DNA of 64,000 nucleotides from Gnetum montanum (GCA_015680685.1 MNCI01006000.1:451974-515973); one strand, 5' to 3'. Counted from the first letter of the stretch, positions 22,940 to 34,703 are shown. Notes: generated by a model from the sequence alone, not told the origin. A program made the numbers and translations.

Positions 22940-24266
22940 TGTACCGTCCAAAATCGTCGATCTCCGGCTGGAAGGAAACAGAAATCAAGAGATCTCCAGA
23001 CATGCACAGAAGATCCTAACTTTACTCGAGGGCAAGTTGGAATTGACGAAGGCAGAGTACCTTGAGTGGTCCACACGTGGATCAGGCAAGGATTTCCCCG
23101 AATGTACACCGAAGTGCTATACGCTGGGTTATATGTAAACAACATAACTGATGTAAAATCAGGCGTAAACAACATAACTGATGTAAACAGAGCATAAATG
23201 TACCAGAGCGTAAACAACAAACATGCAACAATTAAATGGAAAACTGTAATAGATTTTAGGAAGAAAATGCAGCAATATTATTGCAGAGTGAGAGTTACAA
23301 TTCACCGGTCTAACGCAGTTGTGGCTTTCACACAAGGTGGATGAATAGCCCCGGTGGATGCAGGAATGACTATGTGCTGGTTCAAAATATAGGCATAATG
23401 TAAAGGCTATATGCTCAGTGTACAGGGTTGAGGTCCAGCGTACAAGGTTCTCTGTTCTGGTTCTTAGCATCTCTCTCTTTTTTTTTCTCTAGTTTGCTCC
23501 AAATTGCCAACCCCATTCTAATGAAAAATTGGGGTTTTTATACAGGTTTAGACGTTAGACTCGGGTTGGGTGACACGTGGCACGTTGACCAGGTGCAAAA
23601 GAATGAAATGTTACAAGTGTACAATGTGTTGCATATGCTGGGCGTATACGCTGGGTGTACATGTTGTGGATGTTGGGCGTATACGCCGTGTCTTTTGGAC
23701 GTATACGCTGTGTCTTCTGGGTGTATACGCTGGGCGTGTAGGATGTATATGCTCAACGTATAGACTCTAGGATGCCTGATGTCAACATCTGATGATTGCT
23801 CTATTCACGCGAGTTGATGACTTGTACCAAATATTGCTCTGAAATGCTGTTTCTTTGCCGTCTTCGGGGGTTGCATGACGGGCATATACGCTGTGACCGC
23901 TGGGTGTATATGTTGAGTGTATATGCTATGAATGTTGGGTGTATATGCTAGGAATATACGCTGTGAATGCTAAACTTGAGCATATACTCTAGGCGTATAC
24001 ACTGAGAATGTGTACTTGGGCGTATACGCTGAAAATGTGAACTTGAGCGTATACGCTGGGCATATACGCTGGAAATGCATACTTAGTGAAAACTAAGTAT
24101 GTTGCAATCTGAAGTTGCCATTTTTGAAAGTAGATGTGGTCGTGGTTATCGGCGGGTCCCAAGGAACTACTCTTCGTCAAGTTTGACTATGCTTGAAGTT
24201 GTCGGTGGGCCCTTAAGCTCGATTCTTGTTGGAAACGTACTAAGCTCAGAATTTTGTGGTGTTTCA
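22940..24266 (-). mobile_element. Element B 3' LTR (1327 bp)
   Basis: Runs from TGTACCGTCCAAAATCGTCG to GTGGTGTTTCA; its partner is 40272-41651. The polypurine tract on the high-coordinate side makes it the 3' LTR of a minus-strand element. The part at 23640-24070 is an array of GCGTATACGCTGGGCGTATACGC variants. A minus-strand TATA-like TGTATAAAAACCCC lies near 23535-23548. It has the original LTR sequence in the interval where the 5' LTR carries an odd 113-bp patch. Confidence 0.93.
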
Positions 24267-24279
24267 TTGGCCCCTCTTT
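24267..24279 (-). other. Element B polypurine tract
   Basis: AAAGAGGGGCCAA on the minus strand, directly abutting the 3' LTR start TGAAACACC. It matches the element C tract in sequence and position. Confidence 0.8.
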
Positions 24280-25520
24280 GTTGACGCTTGGAGGAATCAA
24301 CCCAAGAAGTGTCGACAAAGAAGTGAAAAACACCATAAGAAACTCGATAGAGGATTTGTCCTTGGCCACCTAACTAGACATCATCGCACCGTGTTGAGTA
24401 GTATGTGGATTGTGGGAAATGGAATCTGTATTTGATAGGGAAAGGGAAACTTTGGGGGATTCGGGAAGAATCAAGGTTGTGCATAGTGAAGGGGACATGC
24501 GGGCGTGTATATGGGTCATGCTAATCCTTGTGAATAGCCATTGTTTAGCAGACTCAGAATCAAGACATGAGATGTGCGTTCTTTGGCGGAACAAGACTCT
24601 TGGTTAGTGTCCGAGAGGACTTGTTCGCAAAACCAAAGCTACGTGATGATGTGTTGCATTCTTTGGAGGAACAAGACCCTTTTTTAGTGTTTTAGGGGAA
24701 ACCTATTGGTGGAGAGCCAAAGCCATGCAACGGGATGTTTCTTGATTTTTTTAGACATGAGCGTTTGCTTTCGAGGCCACTGTCGTTCCGTCTTGTGTTT
24801 TACGCGGGAAGTGAGAATGCTTTTTTTTTGTATGTTCTTGTGCTCAAATTCCATGTTGTGGGTTGCAACCGCTTAGGAGTGGCGCGATATGCAATGGTAT
24901 GTTTGATGTTTCGGGCTGTACTGGATGTGTTCGGGATGTAGCCAAGTATAAGGTGTTGAGGGATAGGCGGGATATGGAATGGGGGATGTACTAGTGAATG
25001 GTTTGATTTAGTCTTGTCACATGCACTGCAAACAACATCTCACCTTGCTGCTTATGATGAAGTGCATTCTTGTACGAACACCTCTGAGTGTCATCCTACA
25101 AACACAACTCTGAAAAGACAAGAAAACCATGAGTGAATAAGCAAGCTTAGACTTAAAATAGCTACTGATGACATGAAGGCATCGAATGAGAGTTCAGGTA
25201 CTGTATATGAATGACGACAATGTTGGTAGGATCGGTTGATGGCGAGCGATGCAGCAATTCTGATGAAGTTTGAATGCAGCCTTAGATTGAAGAACCAGAG
25301 ATGAACTTGCTAGTTTATCATCTTAGAGGACTATCATGGGCTATTTTTATGTCATAACCCATTGGACATTGCCCGTTTAGTGTCGTGGTGGACGATATGT
25401 AGCTAGTTTCTAGTCTTGGCAGACCGTGAAGAGGTAAACTAGTTTATAGTCTTAGTGGACTCCAGCAAGTGGGACTATGACAGTTTACTATCATACCGGA
25501 CGGGTGCTAGTTTATTGTCA
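24280..25520. other. Element B 3' untranslated region, no gene seen
   Basis: Between the tandem repeats and the polypurine tract I see only short open frames without recognisable motifs. From about 25300 the TAGTTTATCATCTTAG and TAGTTTATAGTCTTAGTGGAC motifs begin, leading into the regular array. Confidence 0.5.
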
Positions 25521-25539
25521 TTGTAGATGCTGTGTGGTA

Positions 25540-26050
25540 TCAGTTTATCATCATGATGCCAGGACGAGCTATGCTATCAGTTTTAAGTCATGATTCTAGG
25601 ACTGTTCTATGGTATCAGGTTACCGTCATGATTCCAGGATGAGCTATGGTATCAATTTTAAGTCATGATGCCAGGACTGTTCTATGGTATCAGGTTACCG
25701 TCATGATTCCAGGATGAGCTATGGTATCAATTTTAAGTCATGATGCCAGGACTGTTCTATGGTATCAGTTTACCATCATGATTCCAAGACAAGCTATGGT
25801 ATTAGTTTTAAGTCATGATGCCAAGACTGTTCTATGGTATCAATTTATCGTCATGATTCTAGGACGAGCTGTGGTATTAGTTTTAAGTCATGATGCTAGG
25901 ACTGTTCTATTGTATCAGTTTACCGTCATGATTCTAGGATGAGCTGTGGTATCACTTTTAAGTCATGATGCCAGGACTGTTCTATGGTATCAGTTTACCG
26001 TCATGATTCTAGGATGAGCTGTGGTATCAGTTTTAAGTCATGATGCTAAG
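25540..26050. repeat. 75-bp tandem repeat array in element B 3' UTR
   Basis: The start AGTCATGATG recurs at 25586, 25661, 25736, 25811, 25886, 25961 and 26036, a period of exactly 75 bp. Each unit is a pair of diverged half-units of about 37-38 bp (ATCAGTTTTAAGTCATGAT... and ATCAGTTTACCGTCATGAT...), so it is a two-part higher-order repeat. It lies between integrase and polypurine tract, the hypervariable region of Tat-lineage elements known to seed satellite DNA. Confidence 0.93.
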
Positions 26051-26074
26051 ACACGCATGTAGCTGAGCTTGTAC

Positions 26075-27160
26075 TCAAATATGGAACGGTTTCAAGAATA
26101 AGTGATTGGTAGGATTTGCAAGCTCATGCCCTTTCATATCAGCTAACTTGAATGCTCCATTGTCGTACACTTTGGTGACCAAGTAGGGCCCTTCCCAGTT
26201 GGCTGAAAATTTTTCTGGGTGTTCCCAAACAACCTTAAGTACAAGGTCACCTTTTTTGATGGGGTTCTTATGAATGTCGTGCCGATGGCGCTGTCGTTGT
26301 TGTTTTTGGTACCATGCAATCTGATCGAGTACACGTATGCGTTCCTCCTCCACTGAATCCAAGTCAATGATGTGTAGATCATTGTTTTGCTCTTCATCCA
26401 AGAATCTAGAGAGTGTGATCCTTAAAGATGGTACCTATAATTCCAAGGGTAAAATAGCTTCTGAACCATAAACAAGGCTATATGACATTTTACCTATTGA
26501 AGTTCGATGCGTCGTGCGATATGCTCACAGTGCATATACCAGCTGTTCGTGCCATCTTCTCTTGCTTTGGGTAAGCATCTTTTTAAGTATTGTAATGATG
26601 GTTTTTTTGTGGCCTCTGCTTGCCCATTGCTCTGAGGGTAGTAAGGGGATGAAAATGAGTTTTTGATCCCCAGACTTTCACAGAACATTTTGGTTTCGGC
26701 ACTGCTGAATTGTGGCTCGTTATTAGTGATGATGGTCATGGGGGTACCAAAATGAGTCACAATGTTTTCAAGAATGAAGTTGCATACATGTTTAGATGTG
26801 GTTTTTTGAAGGGAAATAGCTTCTACCCACTTCATGAAAGACTCTGTCACGATTATGATGAAACTATGCCCTGTAGAAGATGAGGGTGTTATTGGTCCGA
26901 TAAGGTCTAACCCCCACTTTTGAGAGAGCCATGTGATTTGCACTGTATGCAACTCATTTGGTGGGACATGGATTAGATTAATGTGTCTTTGGCAAGTATT
27001 GCATGTTTTAGCCTTGGAGAGACAGTCATACTCCATGTGTGGCCAATAGTAGCCTAAACGTCTTATCTTTGTTGCCATTGCTTTTGGTGCTATATGTCCT
27101 CCGCATAGTCCGTCATGTACTTGCTCAATGATGGTTTGGGCATCAACGTTACTAACTCAT
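26075..27160 (-). pseudogene. int: Element B integrase, broken
   Basis: Integrase with an HHCC zinc finger (HDGLCGGHIAP ... CNTCQRHIN), core motif WGLDLIGPITPSSSTGHSF, then HFGTPMTIITNNEPQF and GQAEATKKPS, and the C-terminal KKGDLVLKVVWEHPEKFSA and NWEGPYLVTKVYDNGAFKL. The second catalytic Asp, normally in TDNGPQF, is Asn (TNNEPQF), so strand transfer should be lost. The frame shifts near 26540 and the C-terminal domain is in a separate frame (26401-26075). Confidence 0.87.
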
Positions 27161-27830
27161 GTTAGCAATATGCCTTCGTAGGATCGACAACACAATGTGT
27201 CCCCTACTAATGAATATTGCTGAGAACGCTTTCGTATCGCGTATTTTTGTGTATTCGTTAAGTTTTGCGGTGTTTCACTGTGTAGAAGGTACTCTTTTAT
27301 GTCGTCATACCATTCTACCGTGTGTGTTTTACTAACGAATGGAATTGGAAATGCATCCAGAGTATCAGTTATGGGTTTGGCACAACTGATTATGGAGCTT
27401 GGAAATGTATGAAACATGTCAGGCGATATGTTTAGTGCTAGGGTGGCTAGTGCATCTGCGATGGTATTATCGTTTCGAGAGATGTGTTGCACGTCCATGT
27501 TTTTGAATCATTTCATTAAATATTTGGCTAAGTCACAGTATGGTTGTAAATGTTGTGCTTTGCATGTATAAATGTCTGTGACTTGGTTTAAGACCAGTTG
27601 TAAGTCTCCCCTGACCACAAGTCGTGTGATGTCTAAAGCTAGTGCTACCATAAGATCTCTAAGGAGACCTTCGTACTCTGCTATGTTGTTGGTACAGTGA
27701 AAGCTGAAATGATAAGCAAAGGGGTGGATCTCCCTGGAGGGATAGGTGATAACGGCAGTAGCATTTTCTCCTCGAGAGGTGGATGCTCCATCAAAGTACT
27801 ATGGCTATTGCGCTTACATTTTCGTTAGGG
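27157..27830 (-). pseudogene. Element B archaeal-type RNase H
   Basis: The extra RNase H of the Tat lineage. Motifs in order are YFDGASTSRGENATA, NNIAEYEGLLRDLMVAL, VVRGDLQLVLNQVTD and NTIADALATLALNI, preserving the Asp, Glu, Asp, Asp acidic set. The domain degrades the RNA strand of RNA/DNA hybrids during reverse transcription. A stop near 27510 separates it from the linker to integrase (TVEWYDDIKEYLLHSETP). Confidence 0.78.
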
Positions 27831-29567
27831 AATTATGGCTCTATCGTTGCTTGATCATGTGTTGGTGACGTGGTCATTTGATTTGCTATGGCTTGACCGT
27901 TAACTGATGATTGTGCTATGTAGTGTAGGTCAAACTCAGCTATCATGGATTTCTAATGGGCTATTCAACTTGTCTCATAAATGTTTCCCATGATGGCTCT
28001 GAGCACATTATCCTTGCAAATTATGTTTACTTGGTTACGGAAGAGGTAATGTCACCATTTCTTTAAGAAAAAGGTTAGGGCTAAACATGACCTCTCCACC
28101 TCGTTATACTTCTTTTCATGAGCAACTAATGCATGGCTTAAGTAATAGACAGGGACTTCGGTTCCATCATCTCGTTTTTGGCAAAGCATGGATGCAGTGG
28201 ACGAGTCCGAAGTGGCAAGGTAGATGTAAAATGGTTTATCATTTTGAGGTGGGTAAACTGTGGGTAGTTGAACTAGTGTTGTTTTAATATTGTCGAATGC
28301 TTCTTGGCACTGTGGAGTCCATTCAAAATGGACGTTCTTACGTAGCAAGTGGTTCATAGGTTTCAACTTATTCGTTAGTTTTTCTATGAAATGCCTGATA
28401 AACTGTAATCTACCTTGTATACCTCGGAGTTTAGTAAGGTTGTTAGGTGGTTTTAAGTTTGTTATTACCTTAACTTTATCTGGATCTACTCGTATCCCTG
28501 CTTCCGAGGCTATGAATCCAAGAATTTTTCCTGTCCTAACTCCGAAGACACATTTCTTTGGGTTAAGTCTCAGCTCGTATTTCAAACAACATTTTAGTAC
28601 TAGGTCAAGATCTTGTACATGTTGTTCTGATGTCTTTGATTTAACCACAATATCATCAACATAGTCATTAAGAGAGTGCAGCATGTAATTGCTAAAAATG
28701 AATGTCATGGCCCTTTGATATGTGGCCCCAACATTCTTGAGACCGAAGGGCATCATTGTGTAACAAAATATTCCCCATGGTGTCATAAAGATAGTTTGGA
28801 GCTGATGCGTATCTGATTGTATCCTGAGAAGCCATCCATAAAATATAACCGGGCGTGCCCAGTGGACGAGTCAATGAGTTGATCGATGTTGGGTAGAGGA
28901 AAATCATCTTTTATGGTCGCAACGTTTAGATCTCGGAAGTCAATGCATAAGTGAATGCTTCCATTCTTCTTCAGGACAATGACCATGTTGGATACCCAAT
29001 CGGCATAATCGATAGCCCGAATGAAACTAGCCTGATAAAGTTTGGTGATCTCATTGCGAATTGCCAATGCTACCTCAGGTTTAACCTTTCGTGCCTTTTG
29101 TTTCACCGACCTCAATTTTGGATCAAGGATAATGTTGTGCTGGATGATTCGAGGATCTAACCCGGGCATGTCGGTGCATGACCAAGCGAATGCTTTCATG
29201 TTGTTTCGAAGCACATCTTCTGTCTTTGGCCAGTGGAGGTTGCAATAGTGTACTTAATTTTAATATTTTGGTTTCACCATCAGGCATAACGATGGGGGTT
29301 TCAGTCAACGGGTCTTCAGTGATATTTTTAGCTTCTATGTCAAGGGAATTTGTCATACCTTTGTAGTTATCTAGTGTTTTTTGTGTTGAGGCTATGACTG
29401 CGTCGTCTATTGATAAACTTAAGTGGATGAGATTTATGTCGATGTCCCTTGCGATCTTTCCGTACGGCCCATCGATGATTAATGGTGCGGATAAATGCTG
29501 ACAAATCCATTGGGCTTGCTCCTTCCAATGAACAGAGAGTAGAATGAGATAGTAGGTATTGTTCCAT
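27831..29567 (-). pseudogene. pol: Element B reverse transcriptase and RNase H, nearly complete
   Basis: RT region, with motifs SCTDMPGLDPRIIQHNI, EVALAIRNEITKLYQASFI, LCIDFRDLNVATIKDDF, ARLYFMDGFSGYNQIRI, MTPWGIFCYTMMPFGLKN and the active site LNDYVDDIVVKSK. The YVDD is intact, unlike in C and D. The thumb/connection has FGVRTGKILGFI and LRGIQGRLQFIRHFIEKL. The first RNase H (ATSDSSTASMLCQKRDDG, PVYYLSHALVAHE) lacks the canonical first Asp, as is usual in this lineage. Frame changes near 29200 and 28785 and a stop near 28052 break the frame. It is the best preserved RT in the window. Confidence 0.9.
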
Positions 29568-29636
29568 GTTCTCTAGCAGCGTAAGTCATGTGTAGATGTA
29601 CGATGGTGGTTTATCGTTGCATTGGGATGCATGGCA

Positions 29637-29811
29637 GTTGAAGGCCTTACCGGGCCACGTGTGGCAGTTTAAGGCCATACCGGGCCGTCATGGTAGTTTA
29701 AGGCCATACCGGGCCGTCATGGAAGTTTAAGGCCATACTGGGCCATCATGGTAGTTTAAGGCCATACCGGGCCATCACGGTAGTTTAAGGCCATACCGGG
29801 CCGGATGTTCA
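29637..29811. repeat. 29-bp tandem repeat at the RT-side spacer border of element B
   Basis: The unit AGTTTAAGGCCATACCGGGCC plus GTCATGGT starts at 29666, 29695, 29724, 29753 and 29782, a period of exactly 29 bp, with a diverged first copy near 29637. It lies between RT and the promoter of the antisense gene. It has no spacers and is not CRISPR. Confidence 0.93.
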
Positions 29812-30016
29812 TCGTAAAATTTGCACAAGAGAGTCTGCGCCAAAATGTTCAGTGTGGACTTTTGAAGTTGGTTTACGAGGGAATAAACATGTGGTAGCAT
29901 TTGTTTTGTTTTAGATATATATTTTTTTGTATTTTTGAACAAATTTAATTAAAATAAGTAATAAATAAAATAAAATAAAATAAAATGTAAGGCGGTGGCG
30001 GTAGCGGCGACGGTGG

Positions 30017-30030
30017 CACTATAAATAGTG
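30017..30030 (+). promoter_or_regulatory. TATA box of the element B antisense gene
   Basis: CACTATAAATAGTG on the plus strand; the TATAAATA core is at 30020-30027, about 330 bp upstream of the ATG at 30356. The sequence before it is GC-rich (GGCGGTGGCGGTAGCGGCGACGG). The following leader is made of GCGTAAACCTCAGCGTAAG-like units. Confidence 0.55.
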
Positions 30031-30355
30031 CAGGGGCGTCATTTGGAGGCACCGTGAACCCTGAAGTGAACTGAGCGTGAGCATAAACCTCAGCGTAAGT
30101 GTAAACCCCTGCATAAGCGTAAACCTTAGCGTAAGCATAGATGACCAAACCCCAGCATAAACGTCCAACTCTGGTGTAAACGTAAACTTTCAACTCCAAC
30201 GTAAAGGCTCAACGTGAGCGTAGAGGCTTAACCTTAGCATGTAGGATTCAAACCCTAGCATGGAGGATCAGACCTCAGTGTACAGGTATCAAACCCCAAC
30301 GTAGAGGATCAGACCTCAGTGTAAACCTGTCAATCTCAGCGTAGAGGACACTGAA

Positions 30356-33300
30356 ATGGGCAAGGGCAAGGAGGTAGAAGGCCAGGGGATGAAGGGGCGT
30401 GATTTGACTTTCGCGGAGGAGAGCAAGGCCATGCTGCAGTGTCTGCCCAAGCCAAGGGTTCCATCGTGGCCTAGATCGTCACACAGGTAGGCTCTCATCC
30501 TGCCTCTGTTAGTTATTTTCATTTGTACATGTTATATTGGCGTAGACAGTTTTCGTAGCGTAGAGAGTTTGAATAGCGTAGATAGTTTGTGTAGCGTAGA
30601 AAGTTTGAATAGCATAGATAGTTTGTGTAGAGGGCTTGTATGCTGAGTGTAGAAGGTTTCCTTAGCGTACAACATAGACAGTTTGAACAGTGTGTAGTGT
30701 AGAGGACTTTGACAATATACAACGTAGACGATTTTCACAACGTATACGCTAACTATTTTCATGGCGTATATGCTGACTATTTACATAGTGTTCAGCTTGA
30801 ACTGTTTGCATAGCATTCAGCATAAACTGTTTGCACAACGTATACACTGAAGGCTTTTACAGCATATATGCTGAGGATTTTTATAGCATATACGCTGAGC
30901 GTAAACAGTTTGTCGACAACGTATACGGTTTTTTGACAGCATATACGCCGAGTTAGGCAGCATATACACCGAGCGTAAACAGTTGGTAATTTTTCGAAGT
31001 GTTTTCCTACAATGTGAAATTTTTTTTTTCATCTTATTTTCAAGTATGGCTGATTTACCGTGGCATTTTGGTTGCTTGCAAGGACACTGAACCTTTTCTC
31101 CTGGTAGTTGAGCTAGTTGGGGTACTGACATGGTTCGGGCCCCTTGAGGCCGATGAACCTACCCCTGATCTAACCATTAACAACAATGGGTTATGGTTCG
31201 GGGAAGGGACGTGTGAATTCCTTACCTTTATCTTAGACAGATTTAAGGTGGTTGTCTAGTCGCATCTGAGTGAACAAGTGGCACGGACCGTGCTTGAGGT
31301 GATGTTGCGAGGAGCTTTGGAAGGCGTCACGGTCTTCATGGAGGACATTGACGAGGGGCTGATTGTGATCGAGGGCGGTCCCTCTGGCAGGCCTAGATCT
31401 ACTTGCCCGTTAGCGCGCATCTAGGACCTACTGCCCCGAGGGCATGATTATCTTAATAACACCTTGTTCCTAGCTGCATGCACACACACGCTATTTCAGA
31501 ACCCTCCTGGCATAGTGTACCAGGTAGATAGGTAAGATCGTTTAAGCTTGTCATTTCTATTTTTTTTGGTTCAGTGTTTGCTTCTTTTTTGACAACTATT
31601 CTTTTGTAGGCCCTAAGTTAACCCAGATAGGACATGTGTTGATGATGATGGGCTTGCCCTGGCTCATACTTCTCTAGAGACTTTTATGGCGGGTCCCACC
31701 CTTCGTGGAGCTGTGTTAGCTGAAACCAAGGGTGATATTGTGCATTTTCATAAATGATTTTCTAGAGCGTTCATACAATGCACAGCTTGTGGGTGGTTGC
31801 ATGGAGATTGGTCGCCTAAGGGACTAATTTTCCCTCGTGACTCTGACTTGGGTAGCACCTCTAAGTCCACTACTGAAGGTAATTGCCTGTATTTTCTAAA
31901 TGTGTTAATGTGTTTGTTCAACTACCGGGGGTTATACTGATGTGATGGTTTTGAACTGTATCTACAGTTGATGTCCCTCCTGGCGGAGACCCTGTTACAA
32001 TAGGATGAGTTGAGAGTACCCTCTTAATGAAGTTCAGGGAGATCAGTAAGGCTCAGAAATGGTTACACACGCATGCCTTTCCATCCTTCATCCATTGTTT
32101 AGATGATTCCAGCCTTATGCGGCTCTTTACAACTCTGAGCCCTGATGTGTCAATAGCCGAAATGATCGGGATTGTTGATTCGTTTGACAAATCCGTCTCT
32201 TACTATAGCACCCGGATTAAGGGTGTTAAGATAGTCTTCCATCTATCGGCTGAATTATTTTCGAACCTATTTGGTGTACCGGCGGATGGCGTAGTTGTAG
32301 TTTTGGACAGGGCTCATAAAGAGCTTCATATGGTACATGAGCTAGAGGACTGGTTGGGCATTACCAAGGGTGCTAAGGGATTCCCTATGCAGGGGAAGTC
32401 AAAAGTTGAGGAAGTTAATTAATTATATCCCTTGTTTAGGGCACGGGTATTCCCTAAATCCCTTTCCCAGGTGCGGAGTCTTGGTGTTGATGCTGTGCGT
32501 ATTATGCGAACTTTCCCAGAAACCGGAATGCATTATAACTAGGCCTGATTTTTGTTGTCGGGCCTTCATAAGGAGATAGTGTGATTGCGTTCAAATGTCA
32601 AGGTGCAATCCAACTTTACATTTGCATTCTTTGCCGGCTATCTTTGTCGTTTGGTCGAGTTTCTAGTGGTTCACATGGACAACAAGTATGTTCTATGGGA
32701 TCGTGGTCAATTATCCTGCCCATGGATCAACCATTTGTTTGAAATAGCTGAGTACCAAGATGCGCCTGAGGGAATTGATGAATCCATATCTATCACGACA
32801 GGGGGGTCATCTAGTACCTCAATCCACACACGTGACAGTGTGGGGTTGGAACTAGACGATATGCCTTATACTGCCAAGAGAGCAGAACGGGTCATCAAAG
32901 AGACAATTGGGAAAGCCAAGTCAAAGCTCTCGAAACGTGAATGCTCAACAGAGGTGGCCTTAGATATAGAAGAGCCGCGGGTGAAACACATATGGTTTAA
33001 GATGCCTATCTGAGGTAATTAAACTCAGTACTCTTATTGCTTTATCATTTTTGTCTTATTCATAATTTTTATTTTGACCGCTTACATGCCACTGATGCCT
33101 TCAGACTTAACTCGAGAAGTGAGGAGGCAGGAATTAGACACAATCATTGAAGAGGAGGAAGCTACAACGGAGTTAGTAACCGATGAGGAAGAGTCTGGCA
33201 AGGATCAAGCGAAAGAAACGGAGGAGCTATGGGAAGACACCATGGAGACTGAACTGGTCAATGACCAGAGTGGTGTCAATGAAATGTTCAGTAGCTTCCT

Positions 33301-34703
33301 CAAGGGAAGGTTGGACCCTGATGACCCTCCAAACCCAGAAGGGGACAGGGAACATAGTATGTTTTCTTTTATTTTATTGCGTCTCTTTGTGAGTTTTTGT
33401 TTAATGGTGTTTTATTTTTATGTTTTCATCACTTCTAGATGAAGGTAGTGAAACCAGAACGATGCAGCTAGATGTGCCCATGAAAATGGTCCCCCCTGAA
33501 AGGACCACGGAGGTTAGTCCGTCTCGTACTCGTGGACCATTTACTTGGATAGAGATGCCAAGTAAAATGGATTTTGTGGCTGGTATTGCTGAGGAAGTTG
33601 TTGAATGCATTCAGGAATCTCGCCCTGAGATAGGTATAAATGTTTCAAGTTTTTTTTTACAACCTTAGAGTTTCACACCCCCTCTTTTTTTTGTCATTTT
33701 AGTGTTCGTTCTTTTTGTGTGTGTAGGTGCCAAACTGAGGTGGGATCCATCTGAGATAGTTAACATTGAGATTTTTCCCACACTATCCCCAGAAGTTGAT
33801 CAGGTACCAAGGCTAGTTTATGATGAAGTGGTGGAAGGTCTTGTACACAATGCCAAATCGCTTTGGACTTGTAGGTGTTCCATCGAACAGTTGTGGTTGC
33901 AAGTCCAAGCAAAGGAAAAGGAAGTTTCTGCTAGTTGAGCGTGACAATCTCAAGGCTTGGTATGAGTTCTCCTCTGCTAAACTAAGTGGTGATTGCTCTT
34001 GGTGAACTTTCGAGGTCACGTATACTAGATACTGGAACCTACTCAATCGCCACGCGTCACTAACCCGAAAACTAGCAGAGCGTAAGGCCCAGGTGGATCT
34101 ATTGAACCTCAAGTGCCACGATTGGAATGCTTTCGCTTCCAAGGTATGCAAATGGGGTCAGGATGAAAAGAACCACAAGAATCATTATAAGAAATCATTG
34201 AAAGAGGTATCTATTGAAAAGCGTCAGCTTGAGATGTTTTTGAAGGGTCTGGGTCTGCGCTCCGCATTTGATACCTTTGCTCAAAATACAACTGTTGAGA
34301 TGGAATAGCCTACAAGCGTAATTACAACTACTTCTGGGGAGGTGTCTATGGGTGAATTCCCTTTAAAGTGTCCTACTTGGTCAGCTTTTGACAAGGGGAA
34401 GACCTTGGCAGATGTTGACCTAGGCCTTGATGAAACTAATTGGACCAGTGTCTTAGAAGAGGAAATCCTTCGCAGACTGGAATTTGGTTTAGGGGGGTCC
34501 CCTACGGTAAGCATTTTGTTATCATGTAATTCATTCACTAGATAATGTTTGAAGGTTTTCTCTTTTATCCTTATGTTGATTGTTCCCTTTACATTTTATA
34601 GGATCAAGGCGATGATGATGTTCAGGAAGTTGGCCTCAGTGGAGTGGGGGCTCATGATGCCAGCAAGTCTAAAGGGGATGATCCTTCTGCCTCGGATGTT
34701 TGA
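30356..34703 (+). pseudogene. Element B antisense eight-exon gene, function unknown
   Basis: A gene on the strand opposite to element B, filling the protease-RT spacer. Predicted exons are 30356-30486, about 31045-31531, 31610-31878, 31968-33014, 33105-33356, 33439-33633, 33727-34506 and 34602-34703 (TGA stop). Donors include GTAAGA, GTAATT, GTATGT, GTATAA and GTAAGC; acceptors include TTTTGTAG, TCTACAG, CTTCAG, TTCTAG, GTGTAG and TTTATAG. The spliced length is about 3.27 kb, or 1,090 codons. Recognisable parts: a basic N terminus (MGKGKEVEGQG); exon 4 with MIGIVDSFDKS, FHLSAELFSNLFGVP and PWINHLFEIAEYQDAPEGID; acidic exon 5; exon 7 with AKLRWDPSE and a probable coiled coil; acidic exon 8. 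Stops and shifts (TAG near 31257, breaks near 31430 and 32420-32570, TGA near 33938) disable it. I could not assign a family. Confidence 0.72.
30535..30990. repeat. GCGTA-type repeats inside intron 1 of the element B antisense gene
   Basis: Intron 1 consists largely of TAGCGTAGATAGTTTGTG, GCGTATACGCTAACTATTTTCATG and CATATACGCTGAGCGTAAACAGTTTG variants, the same motif family as the LTR and leader arrays. The repeats therefore sit both in the sense regulatory regions and in the 5' intron of the antisense gene. Confidence 0.75.

Noticed and set aside
22917-23138. Plus-strand open frames in LTR B and its copy in the 5' LTR
   Set aside because: They are LTR sequence read by chance and are not kept open in the partner LTR.
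23640-24070. GCGTATACGCTG arrays as telomeric or interstitial telomere DNA
   Set aside because: The motif does not match TTTAGGG-type plant telomere repeats and is confined to LTRs, leaders and one intron of these elements.
29637-29811. 29-bp repeats resembling a CRISPR array
   Set aside because: The units are contiguous with no unique spacers, and the context is a plant retrotransposon.
31968-33014. Identification of the antisense protein as a plant mobile domain or other named transposase-associated family
   Set aside because: The block ELFSNLFGVP vaguely recalls plant transposon-associated domains, but I cannot show enough conserved residues; left as unknown pending a profile search.
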